Made by a program: the position numbers and the translations under genes. The notes beneath the pieces are model-generated. The model was not told where the DNA came from. It did not search any database and saw only the letters and a program-made list of their open reading frames with translations. This document shows positions 45,269 through 54,452 of a DNA stretch of 64,000 bases, in pieces. Within the stretch, counting starts at the first letter, position 1, and each line of letters opens with the position of its first letter. This stretch comes from Nocardioides panacis (lineage in GTDB: Bacteria; Actinomycetota; Actinomycetes; Propionibacteriales; Nocardioidaceae), in the NCBI RefSeq assembly GCF_019039255.1, contig NZ_CP077062.1, forward strand, positions 1,550,001 through 1,614,000, in the 5' to 3' direction.

Positions 45269-46492
45269 TCAGCGCCGCGCCAGGGGTGGTTCGGGGGTGG
45301 TGACGCCGTCGAGGGCGTCGGCGGCCTCGACCTCCTCGCGGCTGATCCCGAGCAGGTACATGATCGAGTCGAGGTAGGGGACGTTGACCGCGGTGTCGGC
45401 GGCCCGCTGCACGACCGGCTTGGCGTTGAACGCGATGCCCAGGCCGGCGGCCGACAGCATGTCGAGGTCGTTGGCGCCGTCGCCGATCGCGACCGTGGCC
45501 CCCTCGGCCACGCCGGCCTCGGCGGCGAAGCGGCGCAGCGCCTCCGCCTTGCCGGCCCGGTCGACGACCCGGCCGACGATCCCCCCGGTCAGCCGGCCGT
45601 CGACGATCTCGAGCTCGTTGGCCGCGGCGAAGTCGATCCCGAGGTCGGCCGCGATCCGGTCGGTGACCTGGGTGAAGCCGCCGGACACGATCGCGAACCG
45701 GTAGCCCAGCCGCTTCAGGGTGCGGACCAGCGTCCGGGCGCCCGGGGCGAGCTCGAGGTCGTCGTACACCAGGTCCAGCGCGGACGCGTCCAGGCCGGCG
45801 AGCAGCCGCACCCGGGCGCGCAGCGACTCCTCGAAGTCCAGGTCGCCGTGCATCGCCTGGTCGGTCACCGCCGTGACCTCGTCGAGGCAGCCGGCGTGCG
45901 CGGCCAGCATCTCGATGACCTCGCCCTGGATCAGCGTCGAGTCGACGTCCATGACGACCAGCCGCATGCCGTGCCGCAGCAGGGTGGCGGGCTGGACGGC
46001 CACGTCGACCGACTGGCGCGCAGCCTCCTCGGCGAGCGTCACGCGCAGCCGGTCGGGGTCGGCGCCGGAGACGTGCAGCTCGATCGCGGTGACCGGGTAG
46101 CGCGCCATCCGCTCGATCCGGTCGATGTTCGCCCCGGTGTCGGCGATCCGCCCGGCGATCGCGGCGACGGCCGCGGGCTTGAGCGGCATGCCGAGCACCG
46201 TCACGTGGCTGCGGCCCTCGGGACGGCTGCGGTTGTCACCGGTGCCGCGGTCGACGTCCACCTGCATGCCCAGGTCGTCGGCGACCCGCTCCAGCGCGCC
46301 GCGCAGCGCCTTCCAGTCCCGGGGCACGGTGACCAGCACGCCGAGCACCAGCCGACGGCGCAGCAGGATCTGCTCGATGTCGAGGACCTCGACGCCGAAC
46401 GCGGCGAGGGTCGAGAAGACCGTCGACGTGACACCCGGCCGGTCCTTGCCGGTCAGCGTGATGAGCAGGGTCTTCGGGTCGTCTTCGTCCAT
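45269..46492 (-). CDS. serB: Phosphoserine phosphatase SerB, with two N-terminal ACT domains
   Basis: Last step of serine biosynthesis. The 407-residue protein has two ACT regulatory domains (about residues 7-85 and 95-170), which bind serine as a feedback ligand in mycobacterial SerB2, then a HAD phosphatase domain. The catalytic motif is VMDVDSTLIQGE, motif II is VSGGF, motif III has the Lys in DRAGKAEAL and motif IV is GDGANDLDML. The ATG at 46492 follows the upstream hypothetical gene (stop at 46506) by 13 bp. Confidence 0.94.
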   Translation of the reverse strand: MDEDDPKTLLITLTGKDRPGVTSTVFSTLAAFGVEVLDIEQILLRRRLVLGVLVTVPRDWKALRGALERVADDLGMQVDVDRGTGDNRSRPEGRSHVTVLGMPLKPAAVAAIAGRIADTGANIDRIERMARYPVTAIELHVSGADPDRLRVTLAEEAARQSVDVAVQPATLLRHGMRLVVMDVDSTLIQGEVIEMLAAHAGCLDEVTAVTDQAMHGDLDFEESLRARVRLLAGLDASALDLVYDDLELAPGARTLVRTLKRLGYRFAIVSGGFTQVTDRIAADLGIDFAAANELEIVDGRLTGGIVGRVVDRAGKAEALRRFAAEAGVAEGATVAIGDGANDLDMLSAAGLGIAFNAKPVVQRAADTAVNVPYLDSIMYLLGISREEVEAADALDGVTTPEPPLARR

Positions 46493-46505
46493 GTCGCGCC
46501 CGAGG

Positions 46506-47240
46506 CTAACGGTCCCAGGGGAACGAGCAGGCGGCCACCAGGCCCCGTCTCGCAGCGTGGTCGAGCGGCCCGAGCGCCTGCCGGCGGGCATCCGCCTCGG
46601 CCGCGGTGATGCTGCCCCCGTCGTCCTCGAGCGCGAGGTCCACGATCGTGCGGCAGCGGGTCGCGAGCGCGGCCAGCCGTACGGCGCGGGGCGCCATGCC
46701 GTGCGGGAACACGAAGTCGGCGGCCTGCCGCAGGGCCATCAGCTCGTCGGCGACCTCGGGACGCCAGCGCGCCACGTCGAGGTCGGCGAGCACGTCCGTG
46801 GTCCGCACGAGGGTCTGGCGCAGCGACTGGTCGGCCTCGGACGGGTCGGGCACCTGGCGGCGGGACACGGCCGGGTGACAGCTCCACACCACACCGGCCC
46901 CCGCGCGGTGCGGCACCAGGCCGAGGTCCGCACCGTCCAGCACGACGCCCTCCCCGACGTCGACGACCTCGACGTTGAAGGCGCTCGGGCCGGCCAGGCC
47001 GAGGGGGTCGCCGGGCGCGGGGAGCGCGATCCCGGCGCCGGTCGCGCCGTGCCCGCGCAGGATGCCGAGCGCGACGATCAGGGGCTGCGGACCGTCCGTC
47101 CCGGGCAGGCCGACGACGTCGTGGGCCGCGTCGTCGCCGACGATCGCGTCGCGACTGTCGTCCAGGCTGGTCGATCCGGCCACCCAGGCCGAGAACCACA
47201 GCGCGAACCGCGCCGAGTCGGGAAGGGGCGGAGAGCTCAC
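46506..47240 (-). CDS. Conserved hypothetical protein upstream of serB
   Basis: The 244-residue protein has no membrane segments and no motif I recognise. It has a repeated acidic/Pro-rich N-terminal half, an FNVEVVDVGEGVVL strand, and an alpha-helical C-terminal half with RWRPEVADELMALRQAADFVFPHGMAPRA. GTG 47240 is preceded by TAACCT at 6 nt, so it is leaderless. It is in line with serB, 13 bp upstream, and may be cotranscribed. Similar proteins occur beside serB in other actinobacteria as far as I recall. No function is proposed. Confidence 0.8.
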   Translation of the reverse strand: MSSPPLPDSARFALWFSAWVAGSTSLDDSRDAIVGDDAAHDVVGLPGTDGPQPLIVALGILRGHGATGAGIALPAPGDPLGLAGPSAFNVEVVDVGEGVVLDGADLGLVPHRAGAGVVWSCHPAVSRRQVPDPSEADQSLRQTLVRTTDVLADLDVARWRPEVADELMALRQAADFVFPHGMAPRAVRLAALATRCRTIVDLALEDDGGSITAAEADARRQALGPLDHAARRGLVAACSFPWDR

Positions 47241-47252
47241 CCGACGAGGTTA
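47241..47252 (-). promoter_or_regulatory. Leaderless -10 of the hypothetical gene before serB
   Basis: Minus-strand TAACCT (47252-47247) ends 6 nt before GTG 47240. Confidence 0.5.
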
Positions 47253-47353
47253 CGCAGCGCGCTGACGGCCGGTCGCCGCACCCTGGGCGGGAGGGTTCCG
47301 TATAGGTTGGGCCCGGCACCAAGCCGTCGACGCCGAGGGAGACCCTGCACCAC

Positions 47354-48154
47354 ATGGACGCCGTTCTCGAGCTGGCCGACGTCACGGTGCGTCGCGGGCA
47401 GGCCACGTTGATCGAGGGGATCGACTGGACCGTCGAGGAGGACGAGCGCTGGGTGGTCCTGGGGCCCAACGGCGCCGGCAAGACCACCCTGCTGCAGATC
47501 GCCTCCGCGCAGATCCACCCGACCTCGGGGGTCGCCGGGATCCTCGGCGAGGTGCTCGGCACCGTCGACGTGTTCGAGCTGCGGCCGCGGATCGGGCTGA
47601 CCAGCGCGGCCCTGGCCGAGCGGATCCCCCGCGAGGAGCGCGTGCACGACGTGGTGGTCTCCGCCTCCTACGGCGTCCTCGGGCGCTGGCGCGAGCACTA
47701 CGACGACCTCGACCACGCCCGCGCCGAGGAGCTGCTCACCGAGGTCGGTGCCGGGCGGCTGACCGACCGCACGTTCGGGACCCTGTCCGAGGGCGAGCGC
47801 AAGCGGGTGCAGATCGCCCGGGCGCTGATGACCGACCCCGAGCTGCTGCTGCTCGACGAGCCGGCCGCGGGCCTCGACCTGGGCGGACGCGAGGACCTGG
47901 TCTCCACCCTGTCGGTGCTCGCGATGGACCTGATGTCGCCGGCGACGGTGCTGGTCTCCCACCACGTCGAGGAGATCCCGCCGGGCTTCACCCACGCCCT
48001 GCTGCTGCGCGAGGGCAAGGTGGTCGCGGCCGGCCCGATGGAGCACGTGCTGACCGAGGAGATCATCTCCACGACCTTCGGGATGCCGATGACCCTGCGG
48101 CACGAGGACGGCCGCTGGGCGGCGCGTCGACGTGCCCGGCACCTGAACCCCTGA
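47354..48154 (+). CDS. Stand-alone ABC ATPase
   Basis: The 266-residue ATPase has Walker A LGPNGAGKTTLL, signature LSEGERKRV, Walker B LLLLDEPAAGLDL and the H-loop SHHVEEI. There is no permease next to it and no membrane segment. The layout is like ModF/YlmA-type ATPases that have no known transporter. A TATAGGTT element lies about 46 nt upstream. The following nfeD gene has its own leaderless promoter. Confidence 0.85.
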   Translation: MDAVLELADVTVRRGQATLIEGIDWTVEEDERWVVLGPNGAGKTTLLQIASAQIHPTSGVAGILGEVLGTVDVFELRPRIGLTSAALAERIPREERVHDVVVSASYGVLGRWREHYDDLDHARAEELLTEVGAGRLTDRTFGTLSEGERKRVQIARALMTDPELLLLDEPAAGLDLGGREDLVSTLSVLAMDLMSPATVLVSHHVEEIPPGFTHALLLREGKVVAAGPMEHVLTEEIISTTFGMPMTLRHEDGRWAARRRARHLNP

Positions 48155-48158
48155 CGGC

Positions 48159-48164
48159 TAGGCT
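48159..48164 (+). promoter_or_regulatory. Leaderless -10 of nfeD
   Basis: TAGGCT ends 6 nt before ATG 48171. Confidence 0.5.
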
Positions 48165-48170
48165 GACGAC

Positions 48171-48629
48171 ATGAACCTCCCGGACGGGTTCGACGCATGG
48201 GCGGCCTGGCTCGGCCTGGCTGTCGCCCTCGGCGTGCTCGAGCTGTTCAGCCTGGACCTGATCCTGCTGATGCTCGCCGCCGGCGCCATCGTCGGGATGC
48301 TGGTCTCCCTGACCGGCGTGGACCTCTGGGTGCAGGTGGTGGCCGCGGTGGTCGCCTCCGTCGCCGCCCTCGGCGTGGTGCGGCCCAGCGTCGTCAAGCG
48401 GCTGCACACCGGCCCGAACCTCGTCCTCGGCCACGAGGCGCTGGTCGGCCGGCAGGGGCTCGTGGTCCAGGAGGTCTCCAGCCAGGCGGGTCAGATCCGC
48501 GTCGGCGGCGAGATCTGGACGGCCCGTCCGTACGACGACGACCAGGTCATCCCGGTCGGCGCGAAGGTCGACATCTTCCAGATCAAGGGCGCCACCGCGC
48601 TCGTCCACCACGTCCCCGAGCTCGGCTAG
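48171..48629 (+). CDS. nfeD: NfeD-like membrane protein
   Basis: The 152-residue protein has two or three membrane segments (residues 10-75) and a C-terminal OB-fold (about 90-150, with GHEALVGRQGLVVQEV). This is the short NfeD1b form, without the protease domain. It pairs with the SPFH-domain gene 59 bp downstream, as NfeD and SPFH proteins commonly do. The pair is thought to organise membrane microdomains. Confidence 0.9.
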   Translation: MNLPDGFDAWAAWLGLAVALGVLELFSLDLILLMLAAGAIVGMLVSLTGVDLWVQVVAAVVASVAALGVVRPSVVKRLHTGPNLVLGHEALVGRQGLVVQEVSSQAGQIRVGGEIWTARPYDDDQVIPVGAKVDIFQIKGATALVHHVPELG

Positions 48630-48688
48630 CCCGACCGGGAACCGTCGCACTCCAGCCGGATCCACCGAGGAACAGAGAGGGGGCACCG

Positions 48689-49798
48689 ATGTACCTACTG
48701 GTGCTGTTCGTGCTGATCGTGGCGTTCGCCGTCGCGGTGCTGGCGAAGACCATTCGCATCGTCCCGCAGGCCCGCGCCGGGATCGTCGAGCGGTTCGGCA
48801 AGTACAAGGCGAGCCTGCCGGCCGGGCTGAACGTGGTCGTGCCGTTCGTCGACAAGGTGCGCTACATGATCGACCTGCGCGAGCAGGTGGTCTCGTTCCC
48901 GCCGCAGCCGGTGATCACCGAGGACAACCTGGTGGTGTCCATCGACACCGTCATCTACTTCCAGGTCACCGACCCGGTCGCCGCGACGTACGAGATCGCG
49001 AACTACATCCAGGCGGTCGAGCAGCTGACGATGACCACGCTGCGCAACATCGTCGGCGGCATGGACCTCGAGCAGGCGCTGACCAGCCGCGACGAGATCA
49101 ACAACCGGCTGCGCGGGGTCCTGGACGAGGCGACCGGCAAGTGGGGGATCCGGGTCAACCGGGTCGAGCTCAAGGGCATCGACCCGCCGCCGTCGATCAA
49201 GGACTCGATGGAGAAGCAGATGCGCGCGGATCGCGACAAGCGCGCCGCGATCCTCACCGCCGAGGGCCAGCGGCAGTCCGCGATCCTCACCGCCGAGGGC
49301 GGCAAGCAGGCCGCGATCCTGAACGCCGAGGGCGACCGCGAGTCGCTGATCCTGCGCGCCCAGGCCGACCGCGAGGCGCGGATCCTCAAGGCGCAGGGTG
49401 AGGGCCAGGCCATCCAGACCGTCTTCCAGGCGATCCACGACGGCCGCCCGGACCAGTCCCTGCTGGCCTACCAGTACCTCCAGATGATGCCGAAGATCGC
49501 GGAGGGCAGCGCGAACAAGGTGTGGATCGTGCCCAGCGAGATCGGCAAGGCGCTCGAGGGCCTCGGCTCCACGATGAACACGCTGAGCGGCATCCCGGAC
49601 AAGGTCGACGGCCCGCGCACCCGCGTGGACATGGGTCCGGCCGAGCCCGACGTGCCGATGGACTCCGCGCTGGAGACCACCCATGCGGAGGTGGCCGCTG
49701 CCATCGCGGCCGCCGAGGCGTCCAGCAACCTGCGCACGCCGTCGCCCTCGCCGTCCTCCGAGGCCGCGCCCGACCCCGAGGAGCCCACCGTCCAGTGA
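48689..49798 (+). CDS. SPFH/stomatin-family membrane protein (QmcA-like)
   Basis: The 369-residue protein has one N-terminal membrane segment (1-20), an SPFH domain beginning IVPQARAGIVERFGKY (about 26-190) and a coiled region of repeated AEGxxxxAIL units (about 185-240), then a Pro/Ser-rich acidic tail. It assembles rings in the membrane with NfeD. ATG 48689 follows GAGAGGGGG. The stop overlaps a GTG that may be the true start of the next gene. Confidence 0.92.
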   Translation: MYLLVLFVLIVAFAVAVLAKTIRIVPQARAGIVERFGKYKASLPAGLNVVVPFVDKVRYMIDLREQVVSFPPQPVITEDNLVVSIDTVIYFQVTDPVAATYEIANYIQAVEQLTMTTLRNIVGGMDLEQALTSRDEINNRLRGVLDEATGKWGIRVNRVELKGIDPPPSIKDSMEKQMRADRDKRAAILTAEGQRQSAILTAEGGKQAAILNAEGDRESLILRAQADREARILKAQGEGQAIQTVFQAIHDGRPDQSLLAYQYLQMMPKIAEGSANKVWIVPSEIGKALEGLGSTMNTLSGIPDKVDGPRTRVDMGPAEPDVPMDSALETTHAEVAAAIAAAEASSNLRTPSPSPSSEAAPDPEEPTVQ

Positions 49799-49810
49799 GC
49801 CCCCCTGGAG

Positions 49811-50566
49811 ATGGTGGCGATCTTCTTCGCGGGGATGGCCGCCGGCACCATCAACACCGTGGTGGGGTCGGGAACGTTGATCACGTTCCCGACCCTTCTC
49901 GCGATCGGGATCCCCCCGGTGACCGCGAACGTGTCCAACACCCTCGGCCTGGTGCCGGGCTCGCTGTCCGGGGCGATCGGCTACCGGCGCGAGCTGTCCG
50001 GCCAGCGCGAGCGGCTGCTGCGGCTCGGGTCCGCGTCCGTGCTCGGCGGCGTCAGCGGCGCCGTGCTGCTGCTGGTGCTGCCCGCGCAGGCGTTCCAGGC
50101 GATCGTGCCGGTGCTGATCGCGCTCGGCTGCGTGCTGGTCGTGCTCCAGCCGATGATCAGCCGGCGGGTGGCCGCCCGGGCCGCCGCCCGCGGCGTCGAG
50201 CGGCCCGAGCACGGCGCGCTCTGGGTGTGGCTGCTGGTGTACGGCGCCGGGGTGTACGGCGGCTACTTCGGCGCCGCGCAGGGCGTGCTGCTGATGGCCG
50301 TCCTCGGCGTCGGACTCACCGAGACGATGCAGCGCAACAACGCCACCAAGAACGTGCTCGCCCTGCTGGTCAACCTGGTGGCGGCGATCCTGTTCATCTT
50401 CGTGGCCGACATGAACTGGACCGTCGCGGGGCTGATCGCCGTGGGCTCGGTGATCGGCGGCCAGATCGGCGCCACCGTCGGGCGGCGGCTGCCGGCCTGG
50501 GCGCTGCGGGCGTTCATCGTGGCGGTCGGGGTCGCGGCCCTGACCCAGTTCCTGATCGGCAGCTGA
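49811..50566 (+). CDS. TauE/SafE-family permease
   Basis: The 251-residue protein has eight membrane segments. The first repeat begins FAGMAAGTINTVVGSGTLITFP and the second includes GVYGGYFGAAQGVLLMAVLG, the paired Gly-rich motifs of TauE/SafE exporters of sulfonate-type or sulfite anions. The ATG at 49811 works as a start. A GTG at 49795 overlapping the SPFH stop (GTGA) would give MSPLEMVAIFF if the C6 run at 49800-49805 had five C, so the true start may be upstream and broken by an extra base. Substrate unknown. Confidence 0.88.
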   Translation: MVAIFFAGMAAGTINTVVGSGTLITFPTLLAIGIPPVTANVSNTLGLVPGSLSGAIGYRRELSGQRERLLRLGSASVLGGVSGAVLLLVLPAQAFQAIVPVLIALGCVLVVLQPMISRRVAARAAARGVERPEHGALWVWLLVYGAGVYGGYFGAAQGVLLMAVLGVGLTETMQRNNATKNVLALLVNLVAAILFIFVADMNWTVAGLIAVGSVIGGQIGATVGRRLPAWALRAFIVAVGVAALTQFLIGS

Positions 50567-50574
50567 CCTGCGGG

Positions 50575-51319
50575 TCAGTCGGTGAAGCAGCGCGTCCGGA
50601 ACCGGTCGAGCAGCTCCGCGGGCACGGCGGACGTGTCGACCTCGACGCGGCCGTAGAGCCAGAGCAGCAGGTCCGCGGCGCCGGCCTCGACCACCGGGCC
50701 GCCCGTGCCGCCCCGCTCGACGTGCACGGTGCCGGGCCGGGAGCCGTCGGACAGCGCCCAGCGGTCGCCGGTGTCGGCGGCGACGAGGGTGAACGCGCCG
50801 TCCAGGATGCCCTCCGGCGGGTCGTCCGGGTCCTCCTCGGAGGGGACGGAGAAGGCCAGGAACTCGTCGACCGAGTCGGCGGCGACCGCCGGGGAGATGA
50901 CCAGCGCGTCACCGGCGGCGTGCACGGCGTCCCAGTGGTGCACCGCCGCCTCCTGGACCTGGTGGCGGGTCACGAAGGCGACGTCCTGCCGCCAGCCCGC
51001 CCAGGTCCAGCAGAAGTCGTCCTGGCCGGCCTCCCGGAGCACTGCGACGAGCCGGGCGGCCCCGGCCACGAAAGCGTCGACGAGCCCGTCGTCGGCGGCC
51101 CGCGCCGGTCGGCGGGACTCGTCGGGGGGGAGCGTCGAGCCGCTCCTCGACGATCGTGGCCCAGAACCAGTGCACCCCGGTGAGGTGGGAGACCAGGTCG
51201 GCCACCGACCACTCCGGGCAGTGCTCGACCCGCGCGTCGAGGTGGTCGCGGGTCGCGTCCGCGAAGCCGGCGCTGTGCACGGTGATCGCACCGAGGGCGT
51301 CGAAGGTCGAGAGCGTCAT
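50575..51319 (-). CDS. Maleylpyruvate isomerase-like (DinB-fold) protein, one-base shift at 51124-51130
   Basis: Two frames join into a 247-residue protein when one G is removed from the G7 run at 51124-51130. The N-terminal DinB-like part has WSVADLVSHLTGVHWFWATIV (about residues 34-54) with the metal-site His, and later HQVQEAAVHHWDA, as in the TIGR03083 (mycothiol-dependent maleylpyruvate isomerase) family. The C-terminal half is an SCP2-like domain. Such proteins use mycothiol, which actinobacteria make. ATG 51319 has TAGGTT 7 nt upstream, so the transcript is leaderless. Substrate unknown. Confidence 0.82.
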
Positions 51320-51332
51320 GGGAGGCAACCTA
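51320..51332 (-). promoter_or_regulatory. Leaderless -10 of the maleylpyruvate isomerase-like gene
   Basis: Minus-strand TAGGTT (51332-51327) ends 7 nt before ATG 51319. Confidence 0.5.
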
Positions 51333-52289
51333 GCCGGGGGCTCCGACGTAGGCATCCATCCAGCGGGTGATCTCCTCGAACACCCGGGTCCGCACCGGCT
51401 CCGCGGACAGCGTGACGTCGTGCAGCGCACCCTCCACCCGGACCAGCGTGACGTGGTCGGCCAGCTTGTGGCCCCACTTCCGGATCAGCTCGACGTCCAG
51501 CACGATGTCGGTGCGCGAGCACGACTCGTCGTACTCCTTGGGGCGGCCGCTGGCCGCGGACGTGAGCACCAGCACGGGTGCCGTGACCGCGAGCCCCCGG
51601 TGCGCCCGCGCGTGCCCCCGGCGTACGGCGCGCAGCCAGCCGGCGTACACCGGCCAGGACTCGAGCGGCTTCCAGGCCAGGTCGAAGTCCCACTCGCCCT
51701 CGTGGGCGTGGTGCAGGCTGCGGGCGTAGAAGCCGGACACGTCGCGGGGGATCGTCAGGTGCGGCCGGCGTGCGCCGATCTGGTCGATCGCCTTGGTGCC
51801 GGCGGTGCGCAGCAGCAGGCTGCCCTGCAGGTCGAGCCAGGGGGAGTTGAGCACCAGCGCCGCCACCTCGGGGCCGCGGTCGTGCACCCACAGCGGGGTG
51901 ACCAGGCCGCCGGTGGAGTGCGCGGTGACCACGACGTGGTGGTGGCCGTCCCGCTCGGTGATCCGCCGGTACGCCTCATCGAGCTCTTCGTAGTACGCGC
52001 CCAGGTCGGTGACGAAGTTCGGCGTCTGGTGCTCGCGCAGCGAGCGGCCGTACTTGCGCAGGTCCAGGGCGTAGAAGTCGTAGCCCCGCGCCACCCAGTA
52101 GTCGGCCGCCGCGGTCTGGAAGAAGTAGTCGGCGAAGCCGTGCACGTGCAGCACGGCCTTGCCGCGCGGCCCGCGCGAGGGCCGGTGCACGAGGGTGGCG
52201 ACGACGGCGCCCTCCTCGTCGTCGGCCAGCTCGAGGGTCTCGGCGCGGTAGGGCCGGCCCAGGACGTCGACGGTGCGCTCGTGGGTCAC
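51330..52289 (-). CDS. Alpha/beta hydrolase (monoglyceride lipase-like)
   Basis: The 319-residue protein has the alpha/beta-hydrolase fold: oxyanion region VLHVHGFADYFFQ, nucleophile Ser in VVTAHSTGGLVTP (about residues 121-133), and the C-terminal catalytic His in GALHDVTLS, with Asp in the preceding loop. No signal peptide is seen, so it is cytoplasmic. It resembles serine aminopeptidase/lysophospholipase-type hydrolases. The stop is next to the promoter of the maleylpyruvate isomerase-like gene. Substrate unknown. Confidence 0.88.
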   Translation of the reverse strand: MTHERTVDVLGRPYRAETLELADDEEGAVVATLVHRPSRGPRGKAVLHVHGFADYFFQTAAADYWVARGYDFYALDLRKYGRSLREHQTPNFVTDLGAYYEELDEAYRRITERDGHHHVVVTAHSTGGLVTPLWVHDRGPEVAALVLNSPWLDLQGSLLLRTAGTKAIDQIGARRPHLTIPRDVSGFYARSLHHAHEGEWDFDLAWKPLESWPVYAGWLRAVRRGHARAHRGLAVTAPVLVLTSAASGRPKEYDESCSRTDIVLDVELIRKWGHKLADHVTLVRVEGALHDVTLSAEPVRTRVFEEITRWMDAYVGAPG

Positions 52290-52309
52290 GCCGCCATCCT
52301 GCCGTACGC

Positions 52310-52345
52310 CGACGGCCCGGCCCCCGTGAGGGGACCGGGCCGTCG
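52310..52345 (-). terminator. Terminator hairpin downstream of katA
   Basis: CGACGGCCCGG (52310-52320) and CCGGGCCGTCG (52335-52345) form an 11-bp perfect stem with a 14-nt loop that can itself pair in part (CCCC/GGGG). It lies 18 bp after the katA stop on the minus strand. Confidence 0.75.
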
Positions 52346-52362
52346 GGTGCCTGCAGCCGCTG

Positions 52363-53904
52363 CTAGCCGGCGTGCGAGCGGGTGGTCTCCTCGATCACGC
52401 CACGACGCTCGGTCGGGCCGGGGGCCGGACCGTCCTCGGGGAGGCCGGCGTTGACCAGCTCCTCGATCTGCTTGCCGGTGTCCGCGTCCACGTTCTTCCA
52501 GTACTCCAGGACGCGCGGCAGGGTCTCCGGCTTCACACCGCCGAGGATGTGTCCCGCCACGTTGGTGACGAAGCGCCCGCGTGCAGCGTCGTCCCACACC
52601 TCGCGGACCAGCGTCCCGGCCTGGCCGAAGTCGTCGTCCTCGGCGCGCAGCGAGTAGGCGGAGCGCACCATCTCACCGTCCACCTCCCAGCTGTCCTCGG
52701 CGACACCGGTCTCGTCGCTGTACGGGTCCCCGTGGGAGTTCGGGGCGTACTTCGACCGGTCGCCGGTGTGGTCGTAGGCCATCGGACCGTCGAACTGGTA
52801 GGTGTAGGCGCCCTCGACCCGGTGCCGGTTGACCGGCAGCTGCTGGTAGTTCGGGCCGATGCGGTAGCGCTGGGTGTCGGCGTAGGCGAACACCCGGCCC
52901 TGGAGCATCTTGTCCGGGCTGGCCGCGATCCCGGGCACCAGCGAGCTCGGCGCGAAGCTGGCCTGCTCGATCTGGGCGAAGAAGTTGTCCGGGTTCTTGT
53001 CCAGCGTCATCGTGCCGACCTTGATCAGCGGGTAGTCGCTGTGCGGCCAGATCTTGGTGAGGTCGAACGGGTTGTAGCGGTAGGTCTTGGCCTCTTCGTA
53101 GGGCATCACCTGGACGCTGAGGGTCCAGGACGGGAAGTCGCCGTTCTCGATGGCGTCGTACAGGTCGCGACGGTGGAAGTCGGAGTCCTCGCCGGCGATC
53201 TCGTTGGCCGCCTCCTGCGTCAGGTTGCGGACGCCCTGGGCGGAGTGGAAGTGGTACTTCACCCAGAACTTCTCGCCGGCGGCGTTGATCCACATGAAGG
53301 TGTGCGACCCGTAGCCGTTCATCTCCCGCCAGGAGGCCGGGATGCCCCGGTCACCCATCAGGTAGGTGACCTGGTGGGCCGACTCCGGGTTGTTGACCCA
53401 GAAGTCCCACTGCATGTCGTTGTCGCGCAGGCCGCTGCCGCCGCGGCGCTTCTGCGAGCGGATGAAGTGCGGGAACTTGATGGTGTCGCGGATGAAGAAC
53501 ACCGGGGTGTTGTTGCCGACGAGGTCGTAGTTGCCCTCGGTCGTGTAGAACTTCAGCGCGAAGCCGCGCGGGTCGCGCCAGGTGTCCGGGCTGCCCTGCT
53601 CGCCGGCGACCGTGGAGAAGCGCGCCAGCATGTCGGTCTTCGCACCGGGCTGGAACAGCGCGGCCTTGGTGTAGGCCGACACGTCCTCGGTGGTCTCGAA
53701 CGTGCCGAAGGCACCGGAGCCCTTGGCGTGCACGTTGCGCTCCGGCACGCGCTCGCGGTTGAAGTGCGCCATCTGCTCGAGGTTGTGGTGGTCGGTCAGC
53801 AGGATCGGACCGGTGTCGCCGAGGGTGAGCGAGTTGCGGTCGCTCGCCGCCGGGGATCCGGTGCCGGTCGTGGAGCCGGTGGGTCGGGCCTGGTTCTGGG
53901 TCAT
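52363..53904 (-). CDS. katA: Haem catalase, monofunctional
   Basis: Breaks hydrogen peroxide into water and oxygen. The 513-residue protein has the catalytic His in [18 protein letters not shown] (near residue 57), the Asn in [22 protein letters not shown], and the haem-ligand Tyr in [22 protein letters not shown] (near residue 337). It is a small-subunit, clade 3-type catalase by length. It lies 49 bp downstream of furA in the same direction, with a GGAGGAGACC ribosome site. FurA regulation of katA with its own gene is typical of actinobacteria. Confidence 0.97.
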   Translation of the reverse strand: MTQNQARPTGSTTGTGSPAASDRNSLTLGDTGPILLTDHHNLEQMAHFNRERVPERNVHAKGSGAFGTFETTEDVSAYTKAALFQPGAKTDMLARFSTVAGEQGSPDTWRDPRGFALKFYTTEGNYDLVGNNTPVFFIRDTIKFPHFIRSQKRRGGSGLRDNDMQWDFWVNNPESAHQVTYLMGDRGIPASWREMNGYGSHTFMWINAAGEKFWVKYHFHSAQGVRNLTQEAANEIAGEDSDFHRRDLYDAIENGDFPSWTLSVQVMPYEEAKTYRYNPFDLTKIWPHSDYPLIKVGTMTLDKNPDNFFAQIEQASFAPSSLVPGIAASPDKMLQGRVFAYADTQRYRIGPNYQQLPVNRHRVEGAYTYQFDGPMAYDHTGDRSKYAPNSHGDPYSDETGVAEDSWEVDGEMVRSAYSLRAEDDDFGQAGTLVREVWDDAARGRFVTNVAGHILGGVKPETLPRVLEYWKNVDADTGKQIEELVNAGLPEDGPAPGPTERRGVIEETTRSHAG

Positions 53905-53953
53905 GGTCTCCTCCAGTTGTGCTGCTGGTCGCGTCGTGACGGTCGTACGGCGG

Positions 53954-54406
53954 TCAGGTGACCGTCGACCGGGTGGAACATGTGTCGCAGAGTCCCCAGA
54001 ACGTCACCTCGGCCTCGTCGACCACGAACCCCGGCGCGTGCCGGTCGAGGTCGGAGGGGTCCAGGCAGGGGGCGGCCCCGGTCGCGCAGTCGACGTCCAC
54101 CACGGCGCCGCAGCCGCGGCAGACCAGGTGGTGGTGGTTGTCGCCCACCCGGAGCTCGTAGCGGGCCGACGAGCCGGCGGGCTGGATGCGCCGGACGATG
54201 CCGCGGTCGGTGAGCGTGTTGAGCACGTCGTAGACGGCCTGCGTGGACACCTGGCCCACGTCGGCGCGGACCGCCCCGATCACCGTGTCGGCACCGGAGT
54301 GCGGGGTGGCGACCAGCGCGGCCATCACCGAGACCCGCTGCTTGGTCACCCGCAGGCCGTGCTCGCGCAGGGACTGGGCGGGGTCGGTGGTCGGGTCGGT
54401 GTGCAT
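53954..54406 (-). CDS. furA: FurA-type peroxide-sensing repressor
   Basis: The 150-residue Fur-family regulator has a winged-helix DNA-binding domain (about residues 10-85, with [18 protein letters not shown]) and a dimerisation domain with the metal-site [12 protein letters not shown] and a second pair CDTC near the C-terminus. In actinobacteria such a protein next to a catalase gene represses furA-kat and is inactivated by peroxide. It is divergent from no gene; an upstream ABC operon in the same direction ends 46 bp away. ATG 54406 is leaderless, as for mycobacterial furA. Confidence 0.93.
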   Translation of the reverse strand: MHTDPTTDPAQSLREHGLRVTKQRVSVMAALVATPHSGADTVIGAVRADVGQVSTQAVYDVLNTLTDRGIVRRIQPAGSSARYELRVGDNHHHLVCRGCGAVVDVDCATGAAPCLDPSDLDRHAPGFVVDEAEVTFWGLCDTCSTRSTVT

Positions 54407-54445
54407 CGGTACGACTCAACCACCGTTTCTGGAGTGAGTCAAGAA
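54407..54445 (-). promoter_or_regulatory. furA-katA promoter with FurA box
   Basis: On the minus strand TTGACT (54442-54437) is a -35 and TTGAGT, 17 bp downstream (54419-54414), is a -10 ending 7 nt before ATG 54406. The segment TTGACTCACTCCAGAAAC matches the FurA site known from mycobacteria and streptomycetes, and GACTCA/TGAGTC arms (54414-54419, 54435-54440) are inverted. FurA would cover the promoter. Confidence 0.75.
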
Positions 54446-54452
54446 AACTCGG

